From assembly GCF_018294505.1 (NCBI RefSeq), contig NC_057800.1, forward strand, positions 471,864,955-471,928,954: DNA of 64,000 nt. Reading direction: 5' to 3'. The stretch's first letter is position 1; each line of letters starts with the position of its first letter. This DNA comes from Triticum aestivum. Lineage: Eukaryota; Streptophyta; Magnoliopsida; Poales; Poaceae. The notes under the pieces are model-generated. The model made no database searches and was not told the origin of the DNA. It was given only the letters and a program-made list of their open reading frames with translations. The position numbers and the translations under genes were made by a program. This document shows, piece after piece, positions 22,791 to 33,996 of the stretch.

Positions 22791-23640
22791 ATAACACGTA
22801 TATACTTTGAAGTTGCTAGCCTTCTAATCTACCATGCATTTGGGGTAATTCCGCTACCAGTGACCGTTCCCCTTACAATAGAAGCACCTAGTCTCGGGTT
22901 TGGGTTCAACCTTGGGTTCCTTCACTGGAGCGGCAACTGTTTTGCCATCCATGAAGTTTCCCTGCTAGCCCTTGCCCTTCTTGAAACCAGTGGTCTTGTT
23001 AAACCATCAACACTTGATGCTCCTTCTTGATTTCTACCTTTTGCGGTCTTAAGCACCTCGGACAACTCCGGGATCAATTCCATCCCTTGTATGTCATAGT
23101 TCATCATGAAGATCTAGTAGATCAGTGATAGTGGATAGAGAACTCTATCAATCACTATCTTATCTGGAAGTTTAAGTCCCACTTGATTTAAGTGATTGTA
23201 GCACCCAGACATTCTGAGCACATGCTCACTAGCTGAGCTATTCTCCTCCATCTTGTTGGCAAAAGAACTTGTCAGAGGTCTCACACCTCTCAACATGGGC
23301 AGGAGCCTGAAATCCCAATTTCAGCTCTTGGAACATCTCATATGTTCTATGGCATTCAAAACGTCATTGGAATCCCGATTCTAAGCCGTAAAGTATGGTG
23401 CACTAAACTATCAAGTAGTCATCAGGATGTGTCTGTCAGGTGTTCACAACATCCACAGACGACGTTGTAGGGGTTTGCACATCGAGCGGTGCATCAAAGA
23501 TGTATGCCTTATGTGTAGCAGTGAGGACACTCCTCGGACTATGGACCTAGTCCGCATCATTGCTTACAATATCTTTCAACTTAATCTTTCTCTAGGAACG
23601 TATTGAAACAGGGAGCTACAACGTGAGCTATTTATCTATA
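22791..23640 (-). pseudogene. Angela-like gag remnant
   Basis: Recognisable pieces are a zinc knuckle CFYCKGNGHW (about 22857-22890; the last Cys spacing is disturbed by a stop), MNYDIQGMELIPEL (about 23100) and a capsid segment with LTSSFANKMEENSSASEHVL and LPDKIVIDRVL (23296-23150). Pieces lie in different frames with stops between. It corresponds to the nucleocapsid and capsid of a copia element. Confidence 0.72.
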
Positions 23641-24924
23641 ACATATTTGCAAAGACAATTTAGACTATGTTCATGATAATTGAGTTCATCTAATCAAATT
23701 ATTTAATGAACTCCCACTCAGATAGACATCCCTCTAGTCATCTAAGTGAAACATGATCCGAATCGACTAGGCCGTGTCCGATCATCACGTGAGACGGACT
23801 AGTCATCAACGATGAACATCTCATGTTTGATCGTATCTTCTATACGACTCATGTTCGACCTTTCAGTCTTCCGTGTTCCGAGGCCATGTCTGTACATGCT
23901 AGGCTCGTCAAGTCAACCTAAGTGTTTCGCATGTGTCCCGAGGCCATGTCTGTACATGCTAGGCTCGCCAACACCCGTTGTATTCGAACGTTAGAATCTA
24001 TCACACCCGATCATCACGTGGTGCTTCGAAACAACGAACCTTCGCAACGGTGCACAGTTAGGGGGAACACTTTTCTTGAAATTTTAGTGAGGGCTCATCT
24101 TATTTAAGCTACCATCGTTCTAAGCAAATAAGATGTAAGACATGATAAACATCACATGCAATCAAATAGTGACATGATATGGCCAATATCATTTTGCTCC
24201 TTTTGATCTCCATCTTCGGGGCTCCATGATCATCGTTGTCACCGGCATGACACCATGATCTCTGTCATCATGATCTCCATCATCGTGTCTTCTTGAAGTT
24301 GTCTCGTCATCTATTACTTCTACTACTATGGCTAATGCTTTAGCAATAAAGTAAAGTAATTACATGACGTTTATGTTGACACGCAGGTCATAGACAAATT
24401 AAGACGACTCCTATGGCTCCTGCCGGTTGTCATACTCATCGACATGCAAGTCGTGATTCCTATTACAAGAACATGATCAATCTCATACATCACATATATC
24501 ATTCATCACATCCTTTTGGCCATATCATATCACAAGGCATATGCTGCAAAAACAAGTTAGACGTCCTCTAATTGTTGTTGCAAGTTTTACGTGGCTGCTA
24601 TAGGTTTCTAGCAAGAACGTTTCTTACCTACGCGAAAACCACAACGTGATATGCCAATTTCTATTTACCCTTCATAAGGATCCTTTTCATCGAATCCAAT
24701 CCAACTAAAGTGGGAGAGACAGACACCCGCTAGCCACCTTATGCAACTAGTGCATGTCAGTCGGTGGAACCAGTCTCACGTAAGAGTACGTGTAAGGTCG
24801 GTCCGGGTCGCTTCATCCCACGATGCCGCCGAATCAAGATAAGACTAGTAACGGCAAGTAAATTGACAAAATCGACGCCCACAACTGCTTTGTGTTCTAC
24901 TCGTGCATAGAAACTACGCATAGA
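23641..24924 (-). other. Angela-like leader region
   Basis: A long untranslated leader between primer site and gag, usual for Angela-type elements. No gene is visible. An exact 60-bp-period duplication around CCGAGGCCATGTCTGTACAT (23878 and 23938) and CATCATGATCTC-type repeats near 24250-24290 are the only notable structures. Confidence 0.7.
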
Positions 24925-24942
24925 CCTAGCTCATGATGCCAC
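24925..24942 (-). other. Primer binding site of the Angela-like element
   Basis: Directly after the 5' LTR end (CCCCAACA) the minus strand reads GTGGCATCATGAGC, close to the initiator-methionine tRNA primer site TGGTATCAGAGC but with mismatches. The position is certain; primer efficiency is unknown. Confidence 0.7.
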
Positions 24943-26689
24943 TGTTGGGGATCGTAGCAGAAATTTAAAATTTTCTACGCATCACCAAGATCAATCTATG
25001 GAGTAATCTAGCAGCGAGGGGAAGGAGAGTGCATCTACATACCCTTGTAGATCGCTAAGCGGAAGCGTTCAAGTGAACGGGGTTGATGGAGTCATACTCG
25101 TCGTGATCCAAATCACCGATGATCCTAGCGCCGAACGGACGGCACCTCCGCATTCAACACACATACGGAACGGAGACGTCTCCCACGCCTTGATCCAGCA
25201 AGGAGGAAGGAGAGGTTGAGGAAGAGAGTCCAACAGCAGCACGACGACATGGTGCTGATGGAGTGGCAGTTCTCCGGCAGGGCTTCGCCAAGCTCACGCG
25301 GAGGAGGAGAGGTATTGGAGCGGAGAGGCTGCGCCAGGTTCAAGGGTGTGGCCGCCCTCCCACCCCTCCACTATTAATAGGTGGGGAGAGAGGGGGCCGG
25401 CCCCCCTAGATCCCATCTAGGGTTGGGGGCGGCGGCCAAGGGGGGAGGAGTGCCTCCCAAGTCAAGTGGAGGCCCTCCCCCTTAGGGTTTCCCCTCTCCC
25501 ATGCGCATGGGCCTTGGGGGGGCTGGTGCCCTTGGCCCATTAAGGTTAGGGCACCCCCCCTACATCCCATGCTGCTGTATTGGACGTAGTGGAACATTTT
25601 CCGGACCTCCGAACCCCTCCGGAATCCTCCGGAACCTTCCGAAAGCTTCCCGGTACAATACCGGAAAAAACTGAACTTTTCCCGGAACCCGAACAACAAC
25701 TTTCCATATGTAAATGTTTACCTCCGGACCATTCCGGAACTCCTTGTGACGTCTGGGATCTCATCCGGGACTCCGAACAACATTCGGTAATCACATACAA
25801 GTCTTCCTAATAACCCTAGCGTCATCGAACCTTAAGTGTGTAGACCCTACGGGTTCGGGAACCATGCAGACATGACCGAGACAACTCTCCGGCCAATAAC
25901 CAACAGCGGGATCTAGATACCCATGTTGGCTCCCACATGTTCCATGATGATCTCATCGGATGAACCACGATGTCGAGGATTCAATCAATCCCGTATTCAA
26001 TTCCCTTTGTCCAGCGTTATTGTACTTGCCCGAGATTCAATCGTCGGTATCCCAATACCTTGTTCAATCTCGTTACTGGCAAGTCTCTTTACTCGTTCTG
26101 TAACACATCATCCCGTGATCAACTCCTTGGTCACATTGTGCACATTATGATGATGTCCTACCGAGTGGGCCCAGAGATACCTCTCCGTTTACACGGAGTG
26201 ACAAATCCCAGCCTCGATTCGAGCCAACCCAACAGACACTTTCGGAGATACCTGTAGTGTACCTTTATAGCCACCCAGTTACGTTGTGACGTTTGGCAAA
26301 CCCAAAGCACTCCTATGGTATCCGGGAGTTGCACAATCTCATGGTCTAAGGAAATGATAGTTGACATTAGAAAAGCTTTAGCAAATGAACTACAGGATCT
26401 TGTGCTAGGCTTAGGATTGGGTCTTGTCCATCACATCATTCTCCTAATGATGTGATCCCGTTATCAACGACATCCAATGTCCATGGTCAGGAAACCGTAA
26501 CCATCTATTGATCAACGAGCTAGTCAACTAGAGGCTTACTAGGGACATGGTGTTGTCTATTTATCCACACATGTACCTGAGTTTCCTATCAATACAATTA
26601 TAGCATGGATAATAAACGATTATCATGAACAATGAAATATGATATAATAATAACTAATTTATTATTGCCTCTAGAGCATATTTCCAACA
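24943..26689 (-). repeat. 5' LTR of the Angela-like element
   Basis: 1747 bp. On the minus strand it starts TGTTGGAAATATG and ends CCCCAACA. It is intact and close to the interrupted copy at 9421-19968. The first part (minus sense) is AT-rich and the last part GC-rich, as usual for this group. Confidence 0.93.
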
Positions 26690-26817
26690 GGCTCTAGGTT
26701 AATAGGTTAGTCCCAAAAACCATATAAAATATCATGTAAATGGATATAAAACATCCAAGGTTGATAATATAATAGCATGAATACTTTATAAATTATAGAT
26801 ACGTTGGAGACGTATCA
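26690..26817 (-). repeat. Athila-like left LTR, piece 3
   Basis: Starts with the duplicated GGCTC and ends GACGTATCA at 26817, i.e. minus-strand LTR start TGATACGTCTCC. It matches 32250-32375. Confidence 0.9.
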
Positions 26818-27303
26818 GCATCCCCAAGCTTAATTCCTACTCGTCCTCGAGTAGGTAAATGATAAAAGCAATAGTTTATAAAGTGTGAATGCTAGCAAGT
26901 GCATGAGTTTCATCAATGATAGTTCCAAGCGCTCCTAGCATTATTATATATCATAACAATAGCTCATTTTCATAAAACTTTTCATGATCAAGTAACAAGC
27001 TATTCACATGTTAAAAGTATAGATCATAAACTCTCTTGAAACTAACAAACCATATTCTCATTCATCAGACAATTGCAATTCATCTTATTTTCAGGAAGGG
27101 TCTATGTCAGAGCTTTGATTTAGCAAACTCCACATACTCGATTATCATTTAGTCTTTCACAATTGCTAACACTCACGTGATATTTATCGGTTCAAAGTTT
27201 TAATCTGACACAGAGAAAGATAGGGGCTTATAGATTCGCCTCCCAACCTTTTACCTCAAGGGTAATGTCAACAATAATAGTTCATGATAACTTACATCCA
27301 ATT

Positions 27304-27304
<1 letters not shown>

Positions 27305-27337
<33 letters not shown>
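27305..27337. repeat. (AT)n microsatellite
   Basis: About 16 AT units. The corresponding site in the second internal copy (32865-32892) has about 14 units, so it changes length. Confidence 0.95.
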
Positions 27338-27340
<3 letters not shown>

Positions 27341-28407
27341 GATCTTTCCAACACAATGTGCTTGCCAAAGGAAAAAATGTAAAAAGGAAAGGTGAAGATC
27401 ACTATGACTCTTGCATAAGGTAGAAGATAAAAGTAAAAGATAGGCCCTTCGCAGAGGGAAGCAGAGGTTGTCATGCGCTTTTATGGTTGGATGCACAAAA
27501 TCTTAATGCAAAAGAACGTCACTTTATATTGCCACTTGTGATATGGACCTTTATTATGTAGTCCGTCGCTTTTATTTCTTCCACATCACAAGATCGTATA
27601 AAGCTTATTTTCTCCACATTAATAGATCATACGTATTTAGAGGGCAATTTTTATTGCATGCACCGATGACAACTTACTGGAAGGATCTTACTCAATCCAT
27701 AGGTAGGTATGGTGGACTCTCATGGCAAAACTGGTTTAAGGAATGTTTGGATGCACATGTAGTATCTCTACTTGGTGCAAAGAATTGGCTAGCATGAGGG
27801 GGAAAAGCAAGCTCAACATGTTGGATGATCCAAGACAATATACTTTATTTCAGATATAAGAAAACATAACCCATTACGTTGTCTTCCTTGTCCGACATCA
27901 ACCTTTTAGCATGTCATATTTTAATGAGTGCTCACAATTACAAAAGATGTCCAAGATAGTATATTTATATGTGAAATCTCTCTTCCTTCAATATTCTTTC
28001 ATGAACTGTTCATGTGACCAATTCTATGTTTGCTAACTTTCAATAAGTTTAATACCTATACTTATTCTATGTGAAGTCATTACTCCCCATGGTATAATCA
28101 TATGAAACATATATAAATTCAGGTTTATGATATTTCAATTATTCAGCCATTTACTCATAGGATATACGTGAAGCACGCGAGTAAATGACAAACTACTCCA
28201 AAAGATAATAGTGAAGGACACTGAGTAGTCAAACAATTAACTAGCCATGGGAGGATTCTTTTTCATTTAATAATTCAGATACAATGATTTTATTCAAACA
28301 ACAAGTAAAATTGAAAATACGCTCCAAGCAAAACACATATCATGTGACGAATAAAAATATAGCTCCAAGTAAGGTATACCGATAGTTTTGAAGACGAAAG
28401 AGGGGAT

Positions 28408-28486
28408 GCCTTCCGGGGCATCCCCAAGCTTAGGCGCTTGAGTCTTCCTTTAATATTACCTTGGGGTGCCTCGGGCATCCCCAAGC
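28408..28486. repeat. Inverted-repeat box with duplicated AAGCTTGGGGATGC motif
   Basis: GGGGATGCC TTCC GGGGCATCCCC forms a perfect-looking hairpin stem, followed by AAGCTTAGGCGCTTGAG and then a second GGGCATCCCCAAGCTTA. The same arrangement occurs at 29884-29972 and, cut short, at 33958-33990. Confidence 0.8.
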
Positions 28487-29137
28487 TTAGGGTATTTCCA
28501 CTCCTTATTCTCCTCATATCGATATCTTACCCAAAGCTTGAAAACTTCAATCACACAAAACTTAACGGAACATCATGAGATAGGTTAGTATGATAAAGAG
28601 TAAACCATTCACTTTGGTAATGTGAAACACAAGGTCCATAATTTTTTTCACACAATGCCTACTTTACCATATCATTTATACAATTTATATTGAGAAATAT
28701 AAGTAATAGAAACTAGAAAACAAGCAAACTATGCAATGAAAACAGAATCTGTCAGAAACAGAACAGTCTGTAATGATCTGAACACTAACGATACTTCTGC
28801 TACTCAAACAATTATGAAATAAATTGGTGTACGTGAGGAATTTGTATGTTAATCTTCTGCAAAAATAATCAGCACCAAATCACTCTTCTGTAAAAAATGG
28901 CAGCTAACCTCGTGAGCGCAAAGTTTCTGTTTTTTTACAGCAAGATCACATTAACTTTCACCCAAGTCTTCCCAAAGGTCCTACTTGGCACTTTATTGAA
29001 ACAAAATCTATAAAACATGATTAATAAAGTATCTTAATCATGTAAACACAGAAAACAATAAGGGTAATATTGGGTTGTCTCCCAACAAGCACTTTTCTTT
29101 AATGCCTTTTAGCTAGGCATGAGGATTTCAATGATGC

Positions 29138-29524
29138 TCATATAAAAGATAAGAATTGAAACATAAAGAGAGCATCATGAAGAATATTACTATCACATTT
29201 AAAACTATCCCACTTCCTATGCCTAGGGATTTTGTGAGCACACAATTTATGGAAACAAGAATCAACTAGCATAGGAAGGCAAAACAAGTATAACTTCAAA
29301 ACTTTAAGCACATAGAGAGGAAAACTTGATATTATTGCACTCCTGCAAGCATGTATTCCTCCCTCATAATAATTTTCAGTAGCATCATGAATGATTTCAA
29401 AAATATTACCATAAGGTAAATCATTCTTTTCATGATCTACAAGCATAGAAATTTTTCTACTCTCCACATAAGCAAAATTCTTCTCATTTGGCATAGCGGG
29501 ATCACTAGTTCCTAAAGTTGACAC
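29138..29524 (-). CDS. Small ORF of unknown function in the Athila-like internal region
   Basis: 128 codons on the minus strand. The frame begins with GTG at 29524 (STLGTSDPAM follows), which may be a mutated ATG; the first in-frame ATG is 11 codons further on. It contains SMLVDHEKNDL, FEIIHDATENYYEGG and a hydrophobic C-terminal half (FPLYVLKVLKLYLFCLPMLV) that could be a membrane segment, then HKIPRHRKW. I recall similar small predicted proteins from this kind of Triticeae repeat, but not a characterised function. It is uninterrupted in an otherwise non-coding element. An envelope-like or accessory role is a guess. Confidence 0.45.
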   Translation of the reverse strand: MSTLGTSDPAMPNEKNFAYVESRKISMLVDHEKNDLPYGNIFEIIHDATENYYEGGIHACRSAIISSFPLYVLKVLKLYLFCLPMLVDSCFHKLCAHKIPRHRKWDSFKCDSNILHDALFMFQFLSFI

Positions 29525-30790
29525 TCTTCCAAACCCGCTTTAGATGATAGTATTATTCATACTCCAAAGGATATAAGTTAAGTTCATGGAGTATTCTAAA
29601 ATTAATATAGATTAACCAATATCCAAGCTCAAAATATATAAGTGAAGCATACGAAGCATTCTATAAAACCATACTCAAAAGATTTAAGTGAAGCACAAAA
29701 AGCAATTCTATAAGATCATACTTAAAAGATATAAGTGAAGCTCATGAATCATTCTATAAACCAATGAAGGGCTATCTCATATTAGCATGGTTCTTAAAGG
29801 AAAACAAAAAAACATAAATGACACAAATCATGTGAACAAAACAAAAACGGAGGTGTACCGATAATTTGTTGAAAAAGAAAGATGGGATGCCAACCGGGGC
29901 ATCCCAAAGCTTAGATGCTTGAGTATCCTTAGAATATTTACTTGGGGTTCCTTGGGCATCCCCAAGCTTGAGCTCTTGCCTCTCTTTATTCTTCTCACAT
30001 CGGTAACTCCTCGTTCTTCGAACACTTCATCCACAAAAAACTTTAACAAAAACTTTGTGAGATCCGTTAGTATAATAAAGCAAATCACTACCTTTAGGTA
30101 CTGTTGCAAACTCATTCCAATTTCATATTAGAACTATATATACTGTATTAAAACTTCACCATGGTTCATACCCCCCGATACTACCCATAGATTCATCAAA
30201 ATAAGCAAACAACACACGAAAAACAGAATCTGTCTAAAACAGGATAGTCTGTAGTAATCTGGAGGTTTAGTAAACTTCTGTAACTCCAAAAATTATGAAA
30301 TAAATTTTAAAATTTGAACGATTTGTACATAAGTAATGTGGAAAAAGTTTCAGACCCATTTGACCTTACAGTGAAAATGTAAAATCACACGCTACAGCCA
30401 AAGTTTCTGTTTTTGTTCTGCACATACTAAACAAGCAATCTAATCATCCTAAAACCAAAGCTTGGCACATTATTTTTATAATACAATGGATATATATAAG
30501 GGAATAATTATTTACAGAGAAACTTCCATGAAAAAATCTACATTGTTTCCGTGAGCATGAACACGAGTGCTCAAAGTCGACCCTCACTTCTTCAATGCAT
30601 AACTTTCCAATCACTTCTCTTTTTGAAAAACTTTTTAGGCATGAGAGGCAAGTATTTTTTTTGGTATTTTCACTCTTTTAATTTTTTTATGTTTCACCCA
30701 CAACTAAACAGAAACAAAAAAGATAAAACAAAATCTACTTAATGAAGAAAGCAAACAAGCATACACGAGAGTATCAACCCCACGCTATTG

Positions 30791-30809
30791 CTCCCTGGCA
30801 ACGGCGCCA
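30791..30809 (-). other. Primer binding site of the Athila-like element
   Basis: The minus strand reads TGGCGCCGTTGCCAGGGAG a few bases after the LTR end TTGGGGATTATCA. This is the primer site type found in Athila-lineage elements. Confidence 0.82.
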
Positions 30810-30819
30810 GAAAAGAGCT

Positions 30820-32375
30820 TGATAATCCCCAAGTGTAGGGAATCATCGTAGCAATTTCCAATGGTAGAAGTGATAAGTATGGAGTGTCGAACCCACAAGG
30901 AGCTAAAGTTAAGATCAATATTCTCCCAAGCCCTATCTGCCACTGATACGACTCTACGTACACCGAACGTTTGCTTTCAACTAGAAATAATAAATAAAAC
31001 TGCGTTGTGGGTATGAAGTGCATAACCTTGTATGATATCGGAGAGATAAAATATAAAAGTAGGTATTGTTATCACAAAGTTAGAATATATTACTAAATAT
31101 TATAAATAGCGAGTGTGGAATAATGGTGGATCGGTTTGCGGAATTGTCCTAGGCAATTGTTAACAAGACCGGTAATCACTATTGCAGTTTCATATGAGGG
31201 AGAGGCATAAGCTAACATACTTTCTCTACTTGGATCATATGCATTTATGATTGGAACTCTAGAAAGCATCCGCAACTACTAAATATCATTAAGTTAAAAC
31301 CCAACCATAGCATTAAAGCATCAAGTCCTCTTTATTCCCATACGCAACAACCCCCTTACTCGGGTTTGTGTTTTAGTCACTCACCAACCCACTATAAGAG
31401 AATCATGAAAGTATTGCAACACCCTACAACGGGAATCCCTCATGCTTGCGCGACACGGAGGGCACCATAGGACAACAACAAAGTAAAACATACAACTCAT
31501 ACCAATCTAGACCATCAATCAACCCAAAGACAAAAGATATCTACTCAAAACATCATAGGATGGCAACACATCATTGGATCATAATATGTTGCATAAAGCA
31601 CCATCTGCAAGTAGGAATTACAGCGGGTGTGCGGGAGAGTGGACCGCGTAAAAGAGATGAGGATGGTGATGATGATGGTGATGTTGATGAAGACGATCAC
31701 CACGATGATGATTCCCCTCCCGATGGCACTCGGTGCCACCGAGAGAGAGGAGGAGAGGTTCTCCCCCTTGTGCTTCCTCCTCCATGGCCTCCCCCCTAGA
31801 TGGGGAGAGTTTCTCCCTCTGGTCCTTGGCCTTCATGGTGATGATGGCCCCTTTGGGGTCCTCCTCCATGCCCTCCGGTGATGATGGCCGCCTCTGGCAT
31901 GGTGCCGGAGAGGGCCTAGATTGGTTTTCGGTGGCTACAGAGGCTTCTGGCGGTGGAACTCCCGATCTAGGTTAATTTTCCGAGGTTTCTGTATTCATAG
32001 GAATTTTTGGCGTCGGTCTCACGTCAAGGAGGTTCCCGAGCCGTCCACGAGGCAGGCCCACGCGCCTAGGGGGGGGGGGGCGCCCCACCCTCATGGACGC
32101 CTCGGGACTCTTCTGGCCCAACTCTTTTACTCCGGGGTCTTCTTTTGGTCCATCAAAAATCGTCAATAATTGGCACGTCAATTGGACTCCGTTTGATATT
32201 CCTTGTCTATAAAACTCAAAAACAAGGAAAAACAGAAATGGGCACAGGGCTCTAGGTTAATAGGTTAGTCCCAAAAACCATATAAAATACCATGTAAATG
32301 CATATGGAACATCCAAGGTTGATAATATAATAGCATGAATACTTTATAAATTATAGATACGTTGGAGACGTATCA
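30820..32375 (-). repeat. Athila-like right LTR (shared by two internal regions)
   Basis: 1556 bp, plus-strand ends TGATAATCCCC and GACGTATCA. It is flanked by a primer site on the left and, on the right, by the same tract that adjoins the left LTR. It therefore acts as 5' LTR of one copy and 3' LTR of another. Confidence 0.88.
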
Positions 32376-32864
32376 GCATCCCCAAGCTTAATTCCCGATT
32401 GTCCTCCAGTAGGTAAATGATAAAAGAAATAATTTATGAAGTGTGAATGCTAGCAAGTGCATGAGTTTCATCAATGATAGTTCCAAGCACTTTTTCTAGC
32501 ACCATTATATATCTTAAAAATAGCTCATTTTCATAAAACTTTTCATGATCAAGTAACAAGCTATTCACATGTTAAAGTATAGATCATAAACTCTCTTGAA
32601 ACTAACAAACTATATTCTCAGTCATCAGACAATTGCAATTCATCTTATTTTCAGGAAGGGTCTATGTCAGAGCTTTGATTTAGCAAACTCCACATACTCG
32701 ACTATCATTTAGTCTTTCACAATTGCTAACACTCACGTGATATTTATGGGTTCAAAGTTTTAATCAGACACAGAGAAAGATAGGGGCTTATAGATTCGCC
32801 TCCCAACCTTTACCTCAAGGGTAATGTCAACCATAATAGTTCATGATAACTTACATCCAATTGG

Positions 32865-32895
<31 letters not shown>

Positions 32896-33996
32896 GATCT
32901 TTCCAACACAATGTGCTTGCCAAAGGATAAAATGTAAAAAGGAAAGGGGAATATCACCATGACTCTTGCATAAGGTAGAAGATAAAAGTAAAAGATAGGC
33001 CCTTCGTAGAGGGAAGCCCAGGTTGTCATGCGCTTTTATGGTTGGATGCACAAAATCTTAATGCAAAAGAACATCACTTTATATTGCCATTTGTGATATG
33101 GACCTTTATTATGCAGTCCGTCGCTTTTATTTCTTCCACATCACAAGATCGTATAAAGCTTATTTTCTCCACACTAATAGATCATACATATTTAGAGGGC
33201 AATTTTTATTGCATGCACCGACGACAACTTACTTGAAGGATCTTACTCAATCCATAGGTAGGTATGGTGGACTCTCATGGCAATACTGATTTAAGGAATG
33301 TTTGGAAGCACAAGTAGTATCTCTACTTGGTGCAAAGAATTTGGCTAGCATGAGGGGGAAAATCAAGCTCAACATGTTGGATGATCCAAGACAATATACT
33401 TTATTTCAGATATAAAAAAACATAACCCTTTACCTTGTCTTCCTTGTCCGACATCAACCTTTTAGCATGTCATATTTTAATGTGTGCTCACAATTACAAA
33501 AGATGTCCAAGATAGTATATTTATATGTGAAATCTCTCTTCCTTCAATATTATTTCATCAATTGTTCAAGTGACCAATTCTATGTTTGCTGGCTTTCAAT
33601 AAGTTTACTACCTATACTTATTCTATGTGAATTCATTACTCCCCATGGTATAAGCATATGAAACATATATAAATTCAGGTTTATGATATTTCAATTATTC
33701 AACCATTTACTCATAGGATATACGTGAAGCACGCGAGTAAATGACAAACTACTCCAAAAGATAATAGTGAAGGACACTGAGTAGTCAAACAATTAACTAG
33801 CCATGGGAGGATTCTTTTTCATTTAATAATTCAGATCCAATGATTTTATTCAAACAACAAGTAAAATTGAGAATACGCTCCAAGCAAAACACATATCATG
33901 TGACGAATAAAAATATAGCTCCAATTAAGGTATACCGATAGTTTTGAAGACGAAAGAGGGGATGCCTTCCGGGGCATCCCCAAGCTTAGGCGCTTT
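32376..33996 (-). other. Second Athila-like internal region, truncated
   Basis: Collinear with 26818-28437 and only slightly diverged, including the (AT)n tract and the hairpin box. It ends abruptly at 33996 within GGCGCTT, where copia gag sequence begins. No gene is seen. Confidence 0.9.

Larger units (their letters stand above)
9421..26689 (-). mobile_element. Angela/BARE1-like Ty1/copia element, 3' LTR interrupted
   Basis: On the minus strand: 5' LTR (26689-24943), primer site, long leader, gag, protease, integrase, reverse transcriptase, polypurine tract and 3' LTR (19968-9421). A Tekay-like element sits inside the 3' LTR. The LTR ends (TGTTGGAAATATG and CCCCAACA) and the pol order protease-integrase-RT are those of the Angela/WIS/BARE1 group. 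Coding regions are full of stops and frameshifts, so it is not autonomous. Without the insertion it would be about 8.5 kb. Confidence 0.88.
26818..30819 (-). other. Internal region of the Athila-like element, no gag-pol
   Basis: 4.0 kb between LTR and primer site. On the minus strand a TTAAGCTTGGGGATGC tract adjoins the LTR start, as a polypurine-type tract should, and the same box recurs at 28426-28440, 28471-28486, 29903-29914 and 29957-29972. A segment around 28376-28560 is repeated, diverged, at 29855-30040. Apart from one small ORF (29138-29524) no convincing gene exists. The region is AT-rich with many stops. Confidence 0.75.
1..33996 (-). mobile_element. Athila-like Ty3/gypsy LTR array, nested and truncated
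   Basis: Read on the minus strand, the order is truncated internal (33996-32376), LTR (32375-30820), primer site, internal (30819-26818), polypurine-type tract, LTR (26817 back to the window edge). The two LTRs match once two nested insertions are removed: the visible left LTR is about 1411 bp, the missing start corresponds to about 146 bp, and the right LTR is 1556 bp. The primer site reads TGGCGCCGTTGCC on the minus strand, which is typical of Athila-type elements. No gag-pol is visible in the 4-kb internal part, so the element looks non-autonomous. Which Triticeae family it belongs to was not checked. Confidence 0.75.
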
